Source: an uncultured Lachnospiraceae bacterium
GTDB lineage: Bacteria > Bacillota > Clostridia > Lachnospirales > Lachnospiraceae
Reading direction: 5' to 3'
Assembly: GCA_947643615.1 (NCBI GenBank)
Contig: CANRWO010000010.1
Span: 1 to 64,000, forward strand
DNA length: 64,000 nucleotides
Below the pieces are notes generated by a model. That model saw only the letters and a program-made list of their open reading frames with translations, did not search any database and was not told the DNA's origin. Positions 8,957 through 17,260 of this stretch are shown here, in pieces. Position 1 is the stretch's first letter. Each line of letters begins with the position of its first letter. Both the position numbers and the translations under genes were made by a program.

Positions 8957-10172
8957 ATCCCTTATACCCTTTCTCTGCTCCCTGCGGTTCCAAAACAGCC
9001 GGAAGCCATTCCAGATACTTTTCGTCCGGTTTTATGTAACCGATCTTCTCCGCACTGACCCCCCATTCCATAAGGTGACCCGCTATTTCCCCGCACACCC
9101 CCGTATCCAGAACCGCTATGAAAACACTGTCGTACCCATAACCCGCCATCATCTCCGGGGGACTCACCGGCAGGCCCAACGCCTGGTATTCCTGATATTT
9201 CTGGTCCACCCACAAACAGTCCTGATCTGGCCTCCATGAGGTAAGCATACGGCGTATTGCCTGCCCAAACCCGCCTGCCCCGTATAAAACCATTCTTTCC
9301 CCGGTGAAATACCGGTCGAAGGATTCGCAACCCACAAAAGAATCCGTTGCTTTCAGCAGCAGGATAAAGAGTATATAGCGATATAGCTGGGGTAGCAGCA
9401 GCTCCCGTTCCCCACACTGCCCGAATGCATTTTTCAAATCCTGGTATAACCCTCTGACACGGCAAATCGCCGTAGGGCGCCAGACCATGGAATCCTGCCT
9501 TTTCCGGTAATGGTAGGGCGCATATCGAAGGATCTGTATGCGCTCGGACCGCAGCAGCATCCGGAATGTGCAGTCCGCATCCTCTCCCAATTCCACTTCG
9601 TCACTGACCAGTGGCTGTATCTCCTTCAGCAATTCCTTCCTGGCCATCTTACATACCAGGTTGGGAAGGATGCCGAAGCGGAAAAATGTTCCCTGGCAAA
9701 GCATCCGGGGATAGATTTTTTCCCTGATTTCCTTCCTGGCCCCATAATAGCCTTCCGCCGGCAGATTCTCTTTTTCCACGGATCTTTCTCCGTATTCCTC
9801 CACCAGTCCGTAAAGGATCATGTCTACGTTTCGTGCCGCCATACGTTTCAGTATGGCTTCATAAGCTTCCAGGTCAATCCAGTCATCCGCGTCCACAAAA
9901 GTAATGTATTCTCCCCTGGCAACGGCAACTCCCGCTTTCCTGGCACTGACCAGCCCCCCATTCTCCCTGTGAACCACAACGACCCGCCGGTCCACAGCGG
10001 CATATGCGTCGCAAAGCTCCGGACAACTGTCCGTTGACCCGTCGTCCACCAGTATAATTTCCAGGTTCCGGTAGGTCTGGCCCGTCACGCTGTCAATACA
10101 TTGCTTCAGATACTGCTCCGCATTATATATGGGTATTACAACACTGACCAAGGGTTCCCAGCCTGCCTTCAT
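8949..10172 (-). CDS. GT2 glycosyltransferase with C-terminal Rossmann module
   Basis: 407 residues. The chosen ATG lies 23 bp after the preceding stop with a GGGG-rich ribosome site; an in-frame ATG 38 codons earlier would extend inside the upstream gene and adds low-complexity residues, so it is less likely. The GT2 domain starts immediately (VSVVIPIYNAEQYLKQCIDS, VDDGSTD, FVDADDW) and covers ~240 residues. The C-terminal third carries VLYGAGGFGQAIRRML, a diverged copy of the Rossmann module found across the operon. No membrane segments, so a cytoplasmic enzyme working on a lipid-linked glycan is likely. Donor and acceptor are unknown. Confidence 0.85.
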   Translation of the reverse strand: MKAGWEPLVSVVIPIYNAEQYLKQCIDSVTGQTYRNLEIILVDDGSTDSCPELCDAYAAVDRRVVVVHRENGGLVSARKAGVAVARGEYITFVDADDWIDLEAYEAILKRMAARNVDMILYGLVEEYGERSVEKENLPAEGYYGARKEIREKIYPRMLCQGTFFRFGILPNLVCKMARKELLKEIQPLVSDEVELGEDADCTFRMLLRSERIQILRYAPYHYRKRQDSMVWRPTAICRVRGLYQDLKNAFGQCGERELLLPQLYRYILFILLLKATDSFVGCESFDRYFTGERMVLYGAGGFGQAIRRMLTSWRPDQDCLWVDQKYQEYQALGLPVSPPEMMAGYGYDSVFIAVLDTGVCGEIAGHLMEWGVSAEKIGYIKPDEKYLEWLPAVLEPQGAEKGYKGYE

Positions 10173-10195
10173 TGTTTTTTCCCCGTTTTCTGTCT

Positions 10196-11326
10196 TTATG
10201 TATTTCCTCTTTCCATCCTCTGCAAAACTGCCTGATACAGCTTCCGTGTCTTCTCCCTCTGTTCTTTCGCCTTTTGGTCCAGCCATCCCCCGTTAAAATG
10301 ATGGATGGAAAAAGTATTCTCCGTTACGGTAAGCTCTCCACTCATATAATCGTAGGGATGGAAATAGTCCGATGAATACACGGTCATGCCGCCAATGTTC
10401 TGGACTTGATTATCAATGCGCATTCCCGCTCTGATAAATGGCCTGGTCTCATAGATTCCACAGGTTTCCAGGTTTAAGCTGCCGTCTTCCTTAATAAAAG
10501 ATATCTTTTCCCTCTCCTGCAGCATTTCCCAAAGCATGGGATGGTGGGCCACCGCCCCACTGCAGCCTCCCATATTAATGTTCCCCCACTTTTCAACACC
10601 GCAAAAAGCCGGCTGATACAGAAGCTCGTCCAGGTTTCTCACCAGCTCCACATCGGTATCCATATAAATCCCGCCCTGGTGGTACAAAATATCAAGCCTG
10701 GCATAATCCGGTATAAAACCCCATTTCTTGTGTTCATATGCCGCCGCCATATAAGGGTTCTTTCCCACATCATAATTGCTTTCATCCCAACGCCTGATTT
10801 CATATCCAGGGCAGCATCTCTCCCAGCCTTCGATGTTTCTCTTGAATTCGTCCGGCATCTCTTTGCCGGAAAACCAGCAATAATGAATCACCTTGGGAAT
10901 GACAGGCTCCTTTTCCAGCATAACCGGAGAGGCCTTCACTGCATTCTTTAACTCTGTGACTTGCATGACCGGTGCAATATAGGCTTCCACCTCCTCCAAC
11001 TCCTTAAGCTCGTCCAAAGCCTTTACTATGGGATAGAAATGGCTGTTGGTAATGATCAACGCTATATTCCTCCTGCCACCGCAATATGCCTGCAGAGTCT
11101 CCGGGCTTTTGATCTCATAACCATAACCCCCTACCGAGATCTTTTGTCCCTGTTTAAAAGGATCCGCGTCCACATAAAAGCGCAGGTATTCTCTCAACCG
11201 GAAGAAATCTATCCTGTCCGGGATCACGATCTGCCCGATCATTCCGGCGCCGTATACAATGATCTCTTTTTGTTCTTCCCGGATTCTATTCGCCAGCTCC
11301 CCGTAGGAAAGATTTCTTAATTCCAT
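10196..11326 (-). CDS. GT32-type glycosyltransferase with N-terminal Rossmann module
   Basis: 376 residues. The first ~135 residues are a Rossmann module (IIVYGAGMIGQIVI, FYVDADPF, IKSPETLQ). Residues ~145-376 match the GT32 / Gly_transf_sug family (OCH1- and capsule-type): IPKVIHYCWFSG, YEIRRWDESNYD, DYARLDILYHQGGIYMDTD, where DTD is the metal-binding DxD, and a late SIHHFNGGW histidine motif. The enzyme should transfer a hexose from a nucleotide sugar. It lies 90 bp downstream of the LicD gene and just upstream of the next GT2 gene. Family assignment is confident; the sugar is unknown. Confidence 0.88.
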   Translation of the reverse strand: MELRNLSYGELANRIREEQKEIIVYGAGMIGQIVIPDRIDFFRLREYLRFYVDADPFKQGQKISVGGYGYEIKSPETLQAYCGGRRNIALIITNSHFYPIVKALDELKELEEVEAYIAPVMQVTELKNAVKASPVMLEKEPVIPKVIHYCWFSGKEMPDEFKRNIEGWERCCPGYEIRRWDESNYDVGKNPYMAAAYEHKKWGFIPDYARLDILYHQGGIYMDTDVELVRNLDELLYQPAFCGVEKWGNINMGGCSGAVAHHPMLWEMLQEREKISFIKEDGSLNLETCGIYETRPFIRAGMRIDNQVQNIGGMTVYSSDYFHPYDYMSGELTVTENTFSIHHFNGGWLDQKAKEQREKTRKLYQAVLQRMERGNT

Positions 11327-11416
11327 CCTCTTAACCTGATCACGCGCCCTGTGCGTGAAGCCTTTCCTGATTTTCCTTAATTGTATGTAATCTTCTTTTC
11401 CTGTCGGCCAAAGAGT

Positions 11417-14086
11417 TCATTCCCGGTCTTTTACCATGCAATAGCGGATGAGCAACTCCAAATCGGCATAACCTTCGTCTTCAAACAGCAGCGCTTTTCT
11501 GTCCAAAAGTAATCCGAAGTTCTTTTCGCTCACGGCTTTTTGCACTGCAGGAGCCGGCTCGAAATTTTCTCTCTGTCGGTGCACCTCCATTGTTTCCAGG
11601 TCAATTTCCAACAGCTCTCCTGCACTCCGCAACAAACAAATCAAAGTATTTCCTGACTGTTTAAAGCAGGAACCCATTTCTTTTTCACAGAAAATATGAT
11701 CCCCAAATGCACACAATGTCCGAAGTTCTCTCTTCTCCTGATCCAGCATATACAAATAGCTGACATTGCCGGAATACAGGAATAAATTTCCCCCGGCAAA
11801 ACAAATGTCCAGATACGGGTTATATCTGATCTTACAGTAAAGGGGCAGTGGAAAAACAAACCTGTCCAAAAGGCCCTTTTCCCGGTTCCAGCAGACAATA
11901 TCCGAAACGTCCTTTAACGTATACCAGAAATTCTCTCCGTCATATGTAATGTTCTGCACGCATTTGTCCGGCAGTAAGAGGGTTTCCACCGTACGGGAAA
12001 CTACATTGGTAATATGCAGCCTGCCCGTTTCCTCCTCCAGTGTATAAAAACAGTCCCCATCCATGGTTCCGTGCCTCAGGGAAGATTCACCAGAAAACAG
12101 CTCCCACCAGCTTTCCTGCACAGGTTCCTCCGCCTGTGCGCCAAGGCTCCACAATCCCTGTGATCCCTGGTAGGGCAGCATGTACAGCCTGTCGGCCCGC
12201 ATAAAAGATTCCCAGGTTCCCTGGCTTACTGCCAGCTCCCCCTTTTTCCCGAGGAAATCACATTCTTTCTGTTCTCCGCTTTCCATATCATAAATATGCA
12301 GGCATTGAGCGGCAGCAGGCAGAAAGCAGATCCTGTTCCGCTGCCTCGCACATCTCAGATGCAAATCCCGCACATCATCCCCATACCCGTTCCAGGATAT
12401 CTGCCCGCATACGGCCCCTGTCTCCCTATCCGCTATCACCAGGGCATTGTAGTTGGTATTTGAAAAGTACAGCTTATCGTTATCTTTCACATAATCAGCC
12501 ATACTGAAATAAATTCTGCACTCCTTTTCACGTTTCCAGTTTTCTTCCCGATTCCCCGTTTGTTCTATGGAAGAAATCAATACCGGTTTATCCGAATTTT
12601 GGAACGGCTGTATCACGGCATTCATCTCTCCGTAATAAGCATCGCAGGCATCCACTGCCCGTTCGATATTATCCGTTTCATCACAGATCCCCCAGGCCTC
12701 CTCCTTGTAACGATCCAATATCCCCTGATACCGCATGCCAAGATCCTGTGATACCTGGTCCAAAATGTTTCTCATCACAGGCTGCGGCCTCCACCACAGA
12801 AGTACCGTATCTTTTGCCTGCTTCAGAATCCCAAGCGTTTGTTCCAACTTATCCAGGGCCTTATTGCCGTACACTGTATAAACTGCCGTATCATTGGCGC
12901 TCAGGATAATCTTTTTTCTGGTACCGTCCGCTTTCAGAGTGAGGGGGAGCCATTCCGCCGGAAGCTCCAGGGTTTCCTCCTTCACCACGATCTCATCAAT
13001 GGACACCAATCCCACTTCCGTCGCCCGCTGCTGCAGGTCCTTTACATACTCGCGCAGCTGCTTCAATTGCCTGGCATAAAAGGGATAGTCATGTGTTCCT
13101 CCCTTTTTCAGACAGTAGTTGTAATTCTGATAAATACAGCGTAGTATTTCGTCATATCCTGCCGGAATCGGCAGCATAAAGTCCTCAAAGGTAGCGCTGT
13201 AACCGTCCGTAAACCATTCCTTCGGATATACTTTATATGGCATTTGGATATAATCCACATACTCTACCAGGTCGTCACTCTCTTTTTCACCATACATCAT
13301 GGCTATGTAATTGGCCCACCTCCAGAGTTCCGAGGACATTTTACCCCATTCCCCTTCTCTGATCAGTCGGTGGTCAATCCGCAGTTTACAGTTTTTCTCC
13401 AAATACTGGATACCAAGCTTAATTTCTTTAATTACACTTTTCTTTTCCTGTGAACTTTTTTCCTTATCCTTACTCCAAATCTCCGATCCGGCCTTGGTAT
13501 TGCAGCAATCTTTCTGTTGCTCATACTCCTTCGGTACATCCTCGGCAGTATCATAATCGCCCCTGCCTATATTTTTTGCCAATTGGGCCATCCTGCATGC
13601 CATGGCAAAAAGTTCCTGCTGCACTAACCTGTCCTTCTTATCCCGGGGAAGATAATCCAGAGGAAAAATATCCAACCCAACCGTAAAAGGGCAGCCATGG
13701 TACTGTTCCAACCACGTGTCGGAAACATTGATGCCGGTTCCGTTATTCAGACAGGTATGGTACTGGTCATACCCTTCCTCTGTCAGAGGACTGCGGACAC
13801 GATAACTTTCCGGCAGTTCCTTTGGCAGGATCTGCATTAATTTATTATAATCCGGGCGCTTCATCCAGATATCCATGTCGTCATCCCAAGGCACAAAGCC
13901 TTCATGGCGTATGGCCCCTAACAGGGTCCCGTAGGCAGCATACCATTGCAACCCATGCCGGCTGCAAATCTCCGCCACCTTCTGCAGCACCTCCAGCTCC
14001 GCCGCCCACAGCGTCTTCATTGTTGTATCAAGGTAAAATCCTTCCCGGATTTCCTGCTCAAAAAACCCCTCCCGAAATTCCAGCAT
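11417..14086 (-). CDS. LicD phosphotransferase fused to a TagF-like segment and a propeller-like domain
   Basis: 889 residues. The start is fixed by a strong GGGAGGAG seven bases upstream; an ATG seven codons earlier has none. Residues ~20-340 are LicD-like: WYAAYGTLLGAIRHEGFVPW followed by DDDMDIW, the conserved metal site of phosphocholine transferases. Residues ~385-520 resemble a segment seen in CDP-glycerol-transferase-type proteins (VLLWWRPQP, DRYKEEAWGICDETDNIERA, DAYYGE, KPVLIS). The last ~340 residues are beta-rich with repeated W/Y blades (LYFSNTNYNALVIADRETG, ICFLPAAAQCLHIYDMESGE) suggesting a propeller. First gene of the glycan operon. LicD proteins attach phosphocholine or related phospho-alcohols; with PepM in the operon a phosphono-alcohol or aminoalkylphosphonate is plausible. 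Confidence 0.82.
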   Translation of the reverse strand: MLEFREGFFEQEIREGFYLDTTMKTLWAAELEVLQKVAEICSRHGLQWYAAYGTLLGAIRHEGFVPWDDDMDIWMKRPDYNKLMQILPKELPESYRVRSPLTEEGYDQYHTCLNNGTGINVSDTWLEQYHGCPFTVGLDIFPLDYLPRDKKDRLVQQELFAMACRMAQLAKNIGRGDYDTAEDVPKEYEQQKDCCNTKAGSEIWSKDKEKSSQEKKSVIKEIKLGIQYLEKNCKLRIDHRLIREGEWGKMSSELWRWANYIAMMYGEKESDDLVEYVDYIQMPYKVYPKEWFTDGYSATFEDFMLPIPAGYDEILRCIYQNYNYCLKKGGTHDYPFYARQLKQLREYVKDLQQRATEVGLVSIDEIVVKEETLELPAEWLPLTLKADGTRKKIILSANDTAVYTVYGNKALDKLEQTLGILKQAKDTVLLWWRPQPVMRNILDQVSQDLGMRYQGILDRYKEEAWGICDETDNIERAVDACDAYYGEMNAVIQPFQNSDKPVLISSIEQTGNREENWKREKECRIYFSMADYVKDNDKLYFSNTNYNALVIADRETGAVCGQISWNGYGDDVRDLHLRCARQRNRICFLPAAAQCLHIYDMESGEQKECDFLGKKGELAVSQGTWESFMRADRLYMLPYQGSQGLWSLGAQAEEPVQESWWELFSGESSLRHGTMDGDCFYTLEEETGRLHITNVVSRTVETLLLPDKCVQNITYDGENFWYTLKDVSDIVCWNREKGLLDRFVFPLPLYCKIRYNPYLDICFAGGNLFLYSGNVSYLYMLDQEKRELRTLCAFGDHIFCEKEMGSCFKQSGNTLICLLRSAGELLEIDLETMEVHRQRENFEPAPAVQKAVSEKNFGLLLDRKALLFEDEGYADLELLIRYCMVKDRE

Positions 14087-14123
14087 ATCCTGCTCCTCCC
14101 TGCACATGGGGAAATCATCAAAA

Positions 14124-14154
14124 AAAGTGCCCCGTTATCCCACGAAAGCACTTT
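14124..14154 (-). terminator. Terminator-like hairpin in the leader of the glycan operon
   Basis: On the minus strand AAAGTGC pairs with GCACTTT and is followed by a run of T's. It lies between the promoter and the LicD Shine-Dalgarno sequence, so it would stop transcription before the first gene unless bypassed. A second stable hairpin, CGGAGC/GCTCCG, lies upstream at 14203-14219. Together they look like an attenuated or antiterminated leader. Confidence 0.55.
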
Positions 14155-14241
14155 CCTGCCATCCCTGTTCGCCTCCATGCAGCTGCTGGCCTTCCTGCCT
14201 TCCGGAGCCTTTTGCTCCGTACTGTCCAGTAGCTACAAATG

Positions 14242-14272
14242 ATTCTACCCCCCCCCCGAGTATTTTTGTCAA
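14242..14272 (-). promoter_or_regulatory. Promoter of the glycan operon with a G10 tract in its spacer
   Basis: On the minus strand a perfect -35 TTGACA (14272-14267) and a -10 TAGAAT (14247-14242) are separated by 19 bp. The spacer is nine mixed bases followed by ten consecutive G's. The usual optimum is 17 bp, so loss of two G's would create a near-consensus promoter. Homopolymer tracts of this kind mutate by slipped-strand mispairing. The leader to the LicD start is about 150 nt. Confidence 0.6.
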
Positions 14273-14312
14273 GACATTTGCGTCTTTTCTTACCATAAAT
14301 TGGCACGGCTCA

Positions 14313-14475
14313 TTACAGTTCACACGCGCCATTCTCAAAACCGCACTTTCAGTGCTCACCGCTGCTGCGCAGCTGTTTTTGCTCATAAAATGGCGCTCCC
14401 TTCGTCCGTTCGTACCCAGATAACTTCTTATGCAGGCATAAATTTATCTGGGTACGACTGACGTGTGAACTGTAA
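14313..14475. mobile_element. 163-bp MITE-like element with 14-bp terminal inverted repeats
   Basis: Ends are perfect inverted repeats, TTACAGTTCACACG and its complement. Inside is a second stem, CGTACCCAGATAA/TTATCTGGGTACG (14411-14456). About 90 bp of it, adjoining the left terminal repeat, recurs near 54,282-54,372 with scattered mismatches, so it is a dispersed sequence. No transposase is encoded. It occupies most of the gene-free stretch between the tepA-like gene and the glycan promoter; the remainder (14476-14527) shows nothing recognisable. Confidence 0.65.
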
Positions 14476-14527
14476 CCACAGCACATTGTTATATTCCGGT
14501 GAAAAGGTGATTATTTTAATCGCCGTA

Positions 14528-15211
14528 TCAAATCAGCTCATGAAGCTTGGCAATGGCCTTATCGATCCCTCCCACTTCGTCAATGATTCCGTATTTTACC
14601 GCATCTTCCCCCACCAGGATCGTCCCCACATCCTTGGTCAGGATCCCGGTCTCTGTCATCAGCTCCTCATATACCTTCTTATTTGCCCTGCAATGGTTGC
14701 AGACAAAGCTGGTGATGCGGTCCTGAATCAGTTTAAAGTATTCAAAAGTTTGGGGGACTCCTATCACGGTCCCGTTCATCCGCACCGGATGGATCACCAT
14801 GGTCCCGGTAGGCACTATGAAAGAATAGTCCGTGCTTACCGCAATAGGCACCCCGATAGAATGGCTTCCGCCCAATACAAGGGAGACAGTGGGTTTGCTC
14901 AGGGAAGCGATCATCTCCGCGATAGCCAGTCCTGCCTCCACATCCCCACCCATAGTATTGAGCAGCACCAGTACGCCCTGGATGTCTTTGCTGTCCTCAA
15001 TGGCCGCCAGGCTTGGCAGGATATGTTCATATTTTGTAGTTTTGGAATTGTTGGAAAGATTTTCATGTCCTTCGATCTCCCCAATGATAGAGATCAAGTG
15101 GATATCCTCCATCTTACCGTTCTGATCCAGTTCCACCTGGCCTGTCTTCTCGATCCGCTCATCCTTCTTTTCCTCGATATCCAGCTTATCCTTCCTCTTC
15201 TCCTGCGACAT
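14528..15211 (-). CDS. tepA: ClpP-fold peptidase, TepA-like
   Basis: 227 residues from an ATG with AAGGAA upstream. An in-frame ATG 27 codons earlier would translate through the terminator hairpin of the preceding gene, so it is rejected. The N-terminal ~45 residues are charged; the rest is a crotonase/ClpP fold with an oxyanion region MGGDVEAGLAIAEMI, the serine motif GGSHSIGVPIAVS and the histidine motif MVIHPVRMNGT. This matches the TepA (translocation-enhancing protein) branch of ClpP-like peptidases, which are cytoplasmic. It is transcribed separately from the glycan operon. Family placement is firm; the physiological substrate is unknown. Confidence 0.82.
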   Translation of the reverse strand: MSQEKRKDKLDIEEKKDERIEKTGQVELDQNGKMEDIHLISIIGEIEGHENLSNNSKTTKYEHILPSLAAIEDSKDIQGVLVLLNTMGGDVEAGLAIAEMIASLSKPTVSLVLGGSHSIGVPIAVSTDYSFIVPTGTMVIHPVRMNGTVIGVPQTFEYFKLIQDRITSFVCNHCRANKKVYEELMTETGILTKDVGTILVGEDAVKYGIIDEVGGIDKAIAKLHELI

Positions 15212-15253
15212 GGCCCTGTTCCTTTCTACTGCAATAGATTTCAAGACGAAAAT

Positions 15254-15279
15254 GAGAGCAGCCATCACTGGCTGCTCTC
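15254..15279 (-). terminator. Terminator after the GT-C-like membrane protein gene
   Basis: GAGAGCAGCC pairs with GGCTGCTCTC around a six-base loop, followed on the minus strand by ATTTTCGTCTT, a modest U-tract. It separates the upstream operon from the tepA-like gene and supports the internal start chosen there. Confidence 0.65.
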
Positions 15280-15347
15280 TTATCATTTCCATAATTCACA
15301 TTTCTATACCCATACGCGCTTTTCGCCCGGCTGATCAGCCAAACTCT

Positions 15348-17231
15348 TCAGAGGTCAAAATCATCATCCTCCGCCACAAAAACATCATAACCCTCTAATT
15401 CTTTGTTTGAATCCAGCTTGTAATCCATGACGCGCTTCTCATGCTTTTTGGGAAGGGGAAGGGGATTTTCCAGAAACTCGATCTTACGTTTCATCTGCGG
15501 CTCTTCCACCCCAGTCCCTTCTCCCACCGGCATATCTGCTATATTTTCCGGCGCACGCTCCCGGCTTACTGGGTTTATATTCTCTTCCGCCATGTCGGCT
15601 CTTTCTGTTTTATCCTTTTCTCCCATTGTTTTTCTCTCCTCTTTCGTCCCCTTACCTGTCTGCGGCTTTTGACCATGGCCCTCCGGCCCATGGTCCGTGC
15701 CCGGCCGGCCCAGCGCCTCCCACTGGATATACGCTTCTTCCTTCTCCTCCGCTGCCGCCTCTTCCTCTTCTTTCATCCCTGCATCTGTCTGCAGTTCCTG
15801 TACATCAACATCTGTTTCCGGCCTGCTCAGTGCCTCCCATTGAATCTCTGCTTCCTCTTTTCCCTCCGGCACAGCCTCTATCTCTTCTTCTGCCTCCATG
15901 TCTGTCTCCAGTTCCTGTAAATCTTCATCACTGTCCTCCTCTGTCCCGCCGTACGTTTCCGGCCCGAGCAGCTCCTCCCATGGAAGCTTCCCCTCTGTAT
16001 CCGGCCTCCGCACAGGATAAACTGTCATACTTTCCTTTATTCCCAGGCCTGCCAGTACGGTACTGAAGAGAAAGATATAGACCAATCCGTCCATCTCCTC
16101 CGTGTACATCCCCAGGCACTGCATCAATATCCCTGCGCAAAGGCAAAACGTCCACGCAGTGAACCGGTCCGCCCCTTTGCTGCACCAGAACCCGAAAACC
16201 CCCCAGGCCATAAAGCAGAGAAGCAAAGTGATCATCCACACGGTATCAAAACCGGAAATCGTCACGGAAAGCTGCAGTCCTTTCCCACGATACAGCTCCG
16301 CCCAGGCCCTGAGAATCCCCAGGGCAGGCTTGCCGCTGCCAAACGCATCTGCCAATATGCACACACACGCCCCTGCCAGAAAACCCATCAAAACACCGGC
16401 AATCCCGTCTGCAATCTTCTTCTCTTCACCCGGTCTCCGTATGAAAATAACACCCAGCATAAGGGGCAGAAGCAAAAACCCCGCCAGATCCAGATAGCAC
16501 AAAAGGGCAGCCGCCATGCCTGACACCAACCAGAATCCCAAGCCAAAAACATGTTTCACGCCCCTTGATACGAGAAGAAGCACAGAGGAAAACAAAAGCA
16601 AATATAACATGTCCGGTGAGAGAACCAGAGACTTCTCCACCATATAGGGCGTGAGCATGAAAAAGGCCACCGACACCACGGAAGGAATCCTGCCCGCCAT
16701 CTTCCTCAACGACAGATAAAGCAACAGCGCTCCCAGCATTTGCAGTATGATCTGCATCCATACCGCCGCAGCCGCTTTATTTCCCAATAATAGAAAACAC
16801 AGACGCAGCGCCCACAGGTAAAAGTAGACTGCCCCGTGTGAGAATTGGGGTAGGCCCTGCCCGTCTGCAGAAACATGTGCGAGCTTCAGATACATTGATT
16901 CCTCGAACCCTGTAAATGGCTCCGAACAAAACCTGGAAGTACGGAGGAAGATCCCCGCCGCAAACAGCGCCAGAACCAGCGCCCCCTCCATCCACGCGAA
17001 ACCTTCACCCGGACTTCGGATGCCTACATTCAGCCTGACTGCCGTCCAATGCAGCGCAAACACAAGAATACCCGCAAACAAGAGATAACCCGCGGGTATA
17101 ATGATCTCAAAGTAACCTCCCATTCCGAAAGAATCACAGATCACTCTGCCGGTAAATACCATAGCTGTTCCGACAATCAGCAGATAGGCCGCCCACATCA
17201 GGCAGCTGAATGCATTCTTCTTCCAACTCAT
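15348..17231 (-). CDS. Multi-spanning GT-C-like membrane protein with acidic repeat tail
   Basis: 627 residues. Residues ~1-400 hold about eleven hydrophobic segments with a loop containing EPFTGFEESMYLKLAHV after the second or third helix, comparable to the acidic first loop of GT39/PMT_2-type mannosyltransferases. The next ~220 residues are a soluble, Glu-rich tail with three imperfect repeats built around (I)QWEALxRPxTD / LPWEELLGPET. It follows the polyprenyl-type GT2 gene by only 29 bp, so the pair may supply and use a lipid-linked sugar. The GT-C assignment rests on topology and one loop motif. The tail resembles no domain I recognise and is probably cytoplasmic and disordered. Confidence 0.55.
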   Translation of the reverse strand: MSWKKNAFSCLMWAAYLLIVGTAMVFTGRVICDSFGMGGYFEIIIPAGYLLFAGILVFALHWTAVRLNVGIRSPGEGFAWMEGALVLALFAAGIFLRTSRFCSEPFTGFEESMYLKLAHVSADGQGLPQFSHGAVYFYLWALRLCFLLLGNKAAAAVWMQIILQMLGALLLYLSLRKMAGRIPSVVSVAFFMLTPYMVEKSLVLSPDMLYLLLFSSVLLLVSRGVKHVFGLGFWLVSGMAAALLCYLDLAGFLLLPLMLGVIFIRRPGEEKKIADGIAGVLMGFLAGACVCILADAFGSGKPALGILRAWAELYRGKGLQLSVTISGFDTVWMITLLLCFMAWGVFGFWCSKGADRFTAWTFCLCAGILMQCLGMYTEEMDGLVYIFLFSTVLAGLGIKESMTVYPVRRPDTEGKLPWEELLGPETYGGTEEDSDEDLQELETDMEAEEEIEAVPEGKEEAEIQWEALSRPETDVDVQELQTDAGMKEEEEAAAEEKEEAYIQWEALGRPGTDHGPEGHGQKPQTGKGTKEERKTMGEKDKTERADMAEENINPVSRERAPENIADMPVGEGTGVEEPQMKRKIEFLENPLPLPKKHEKRVMDYKLDSNKELEGYDVFVAEDDDFDL

Positions 17232-17260
17232 TCGTATCGCAATCCTTTATAAACAGCGTC

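Noticed and set aside
10173..10286. Longer N terminus for the GT2 gene
   Set aside because: It would overlap the upstream gene by 91 bp and add a low-complexity stretch; the internal ATG directly precedes the GT2 fold and has a ribosome site.
14313..14400. Short minus-strand frames starting MSKNSC, also seen near 54.3 kb
   Set aside because: They exist only because both sites carry the same dispersed repeat; frame and length are not conserved and no ribosome site is present.
14087..14527. A hidden regulator or transposase gene beside the MITE-like element
   Set aside because: No frame of useful length with recognisable motifs on either strand; the stretch holds the repeat, the promoter and the leader hairpins.
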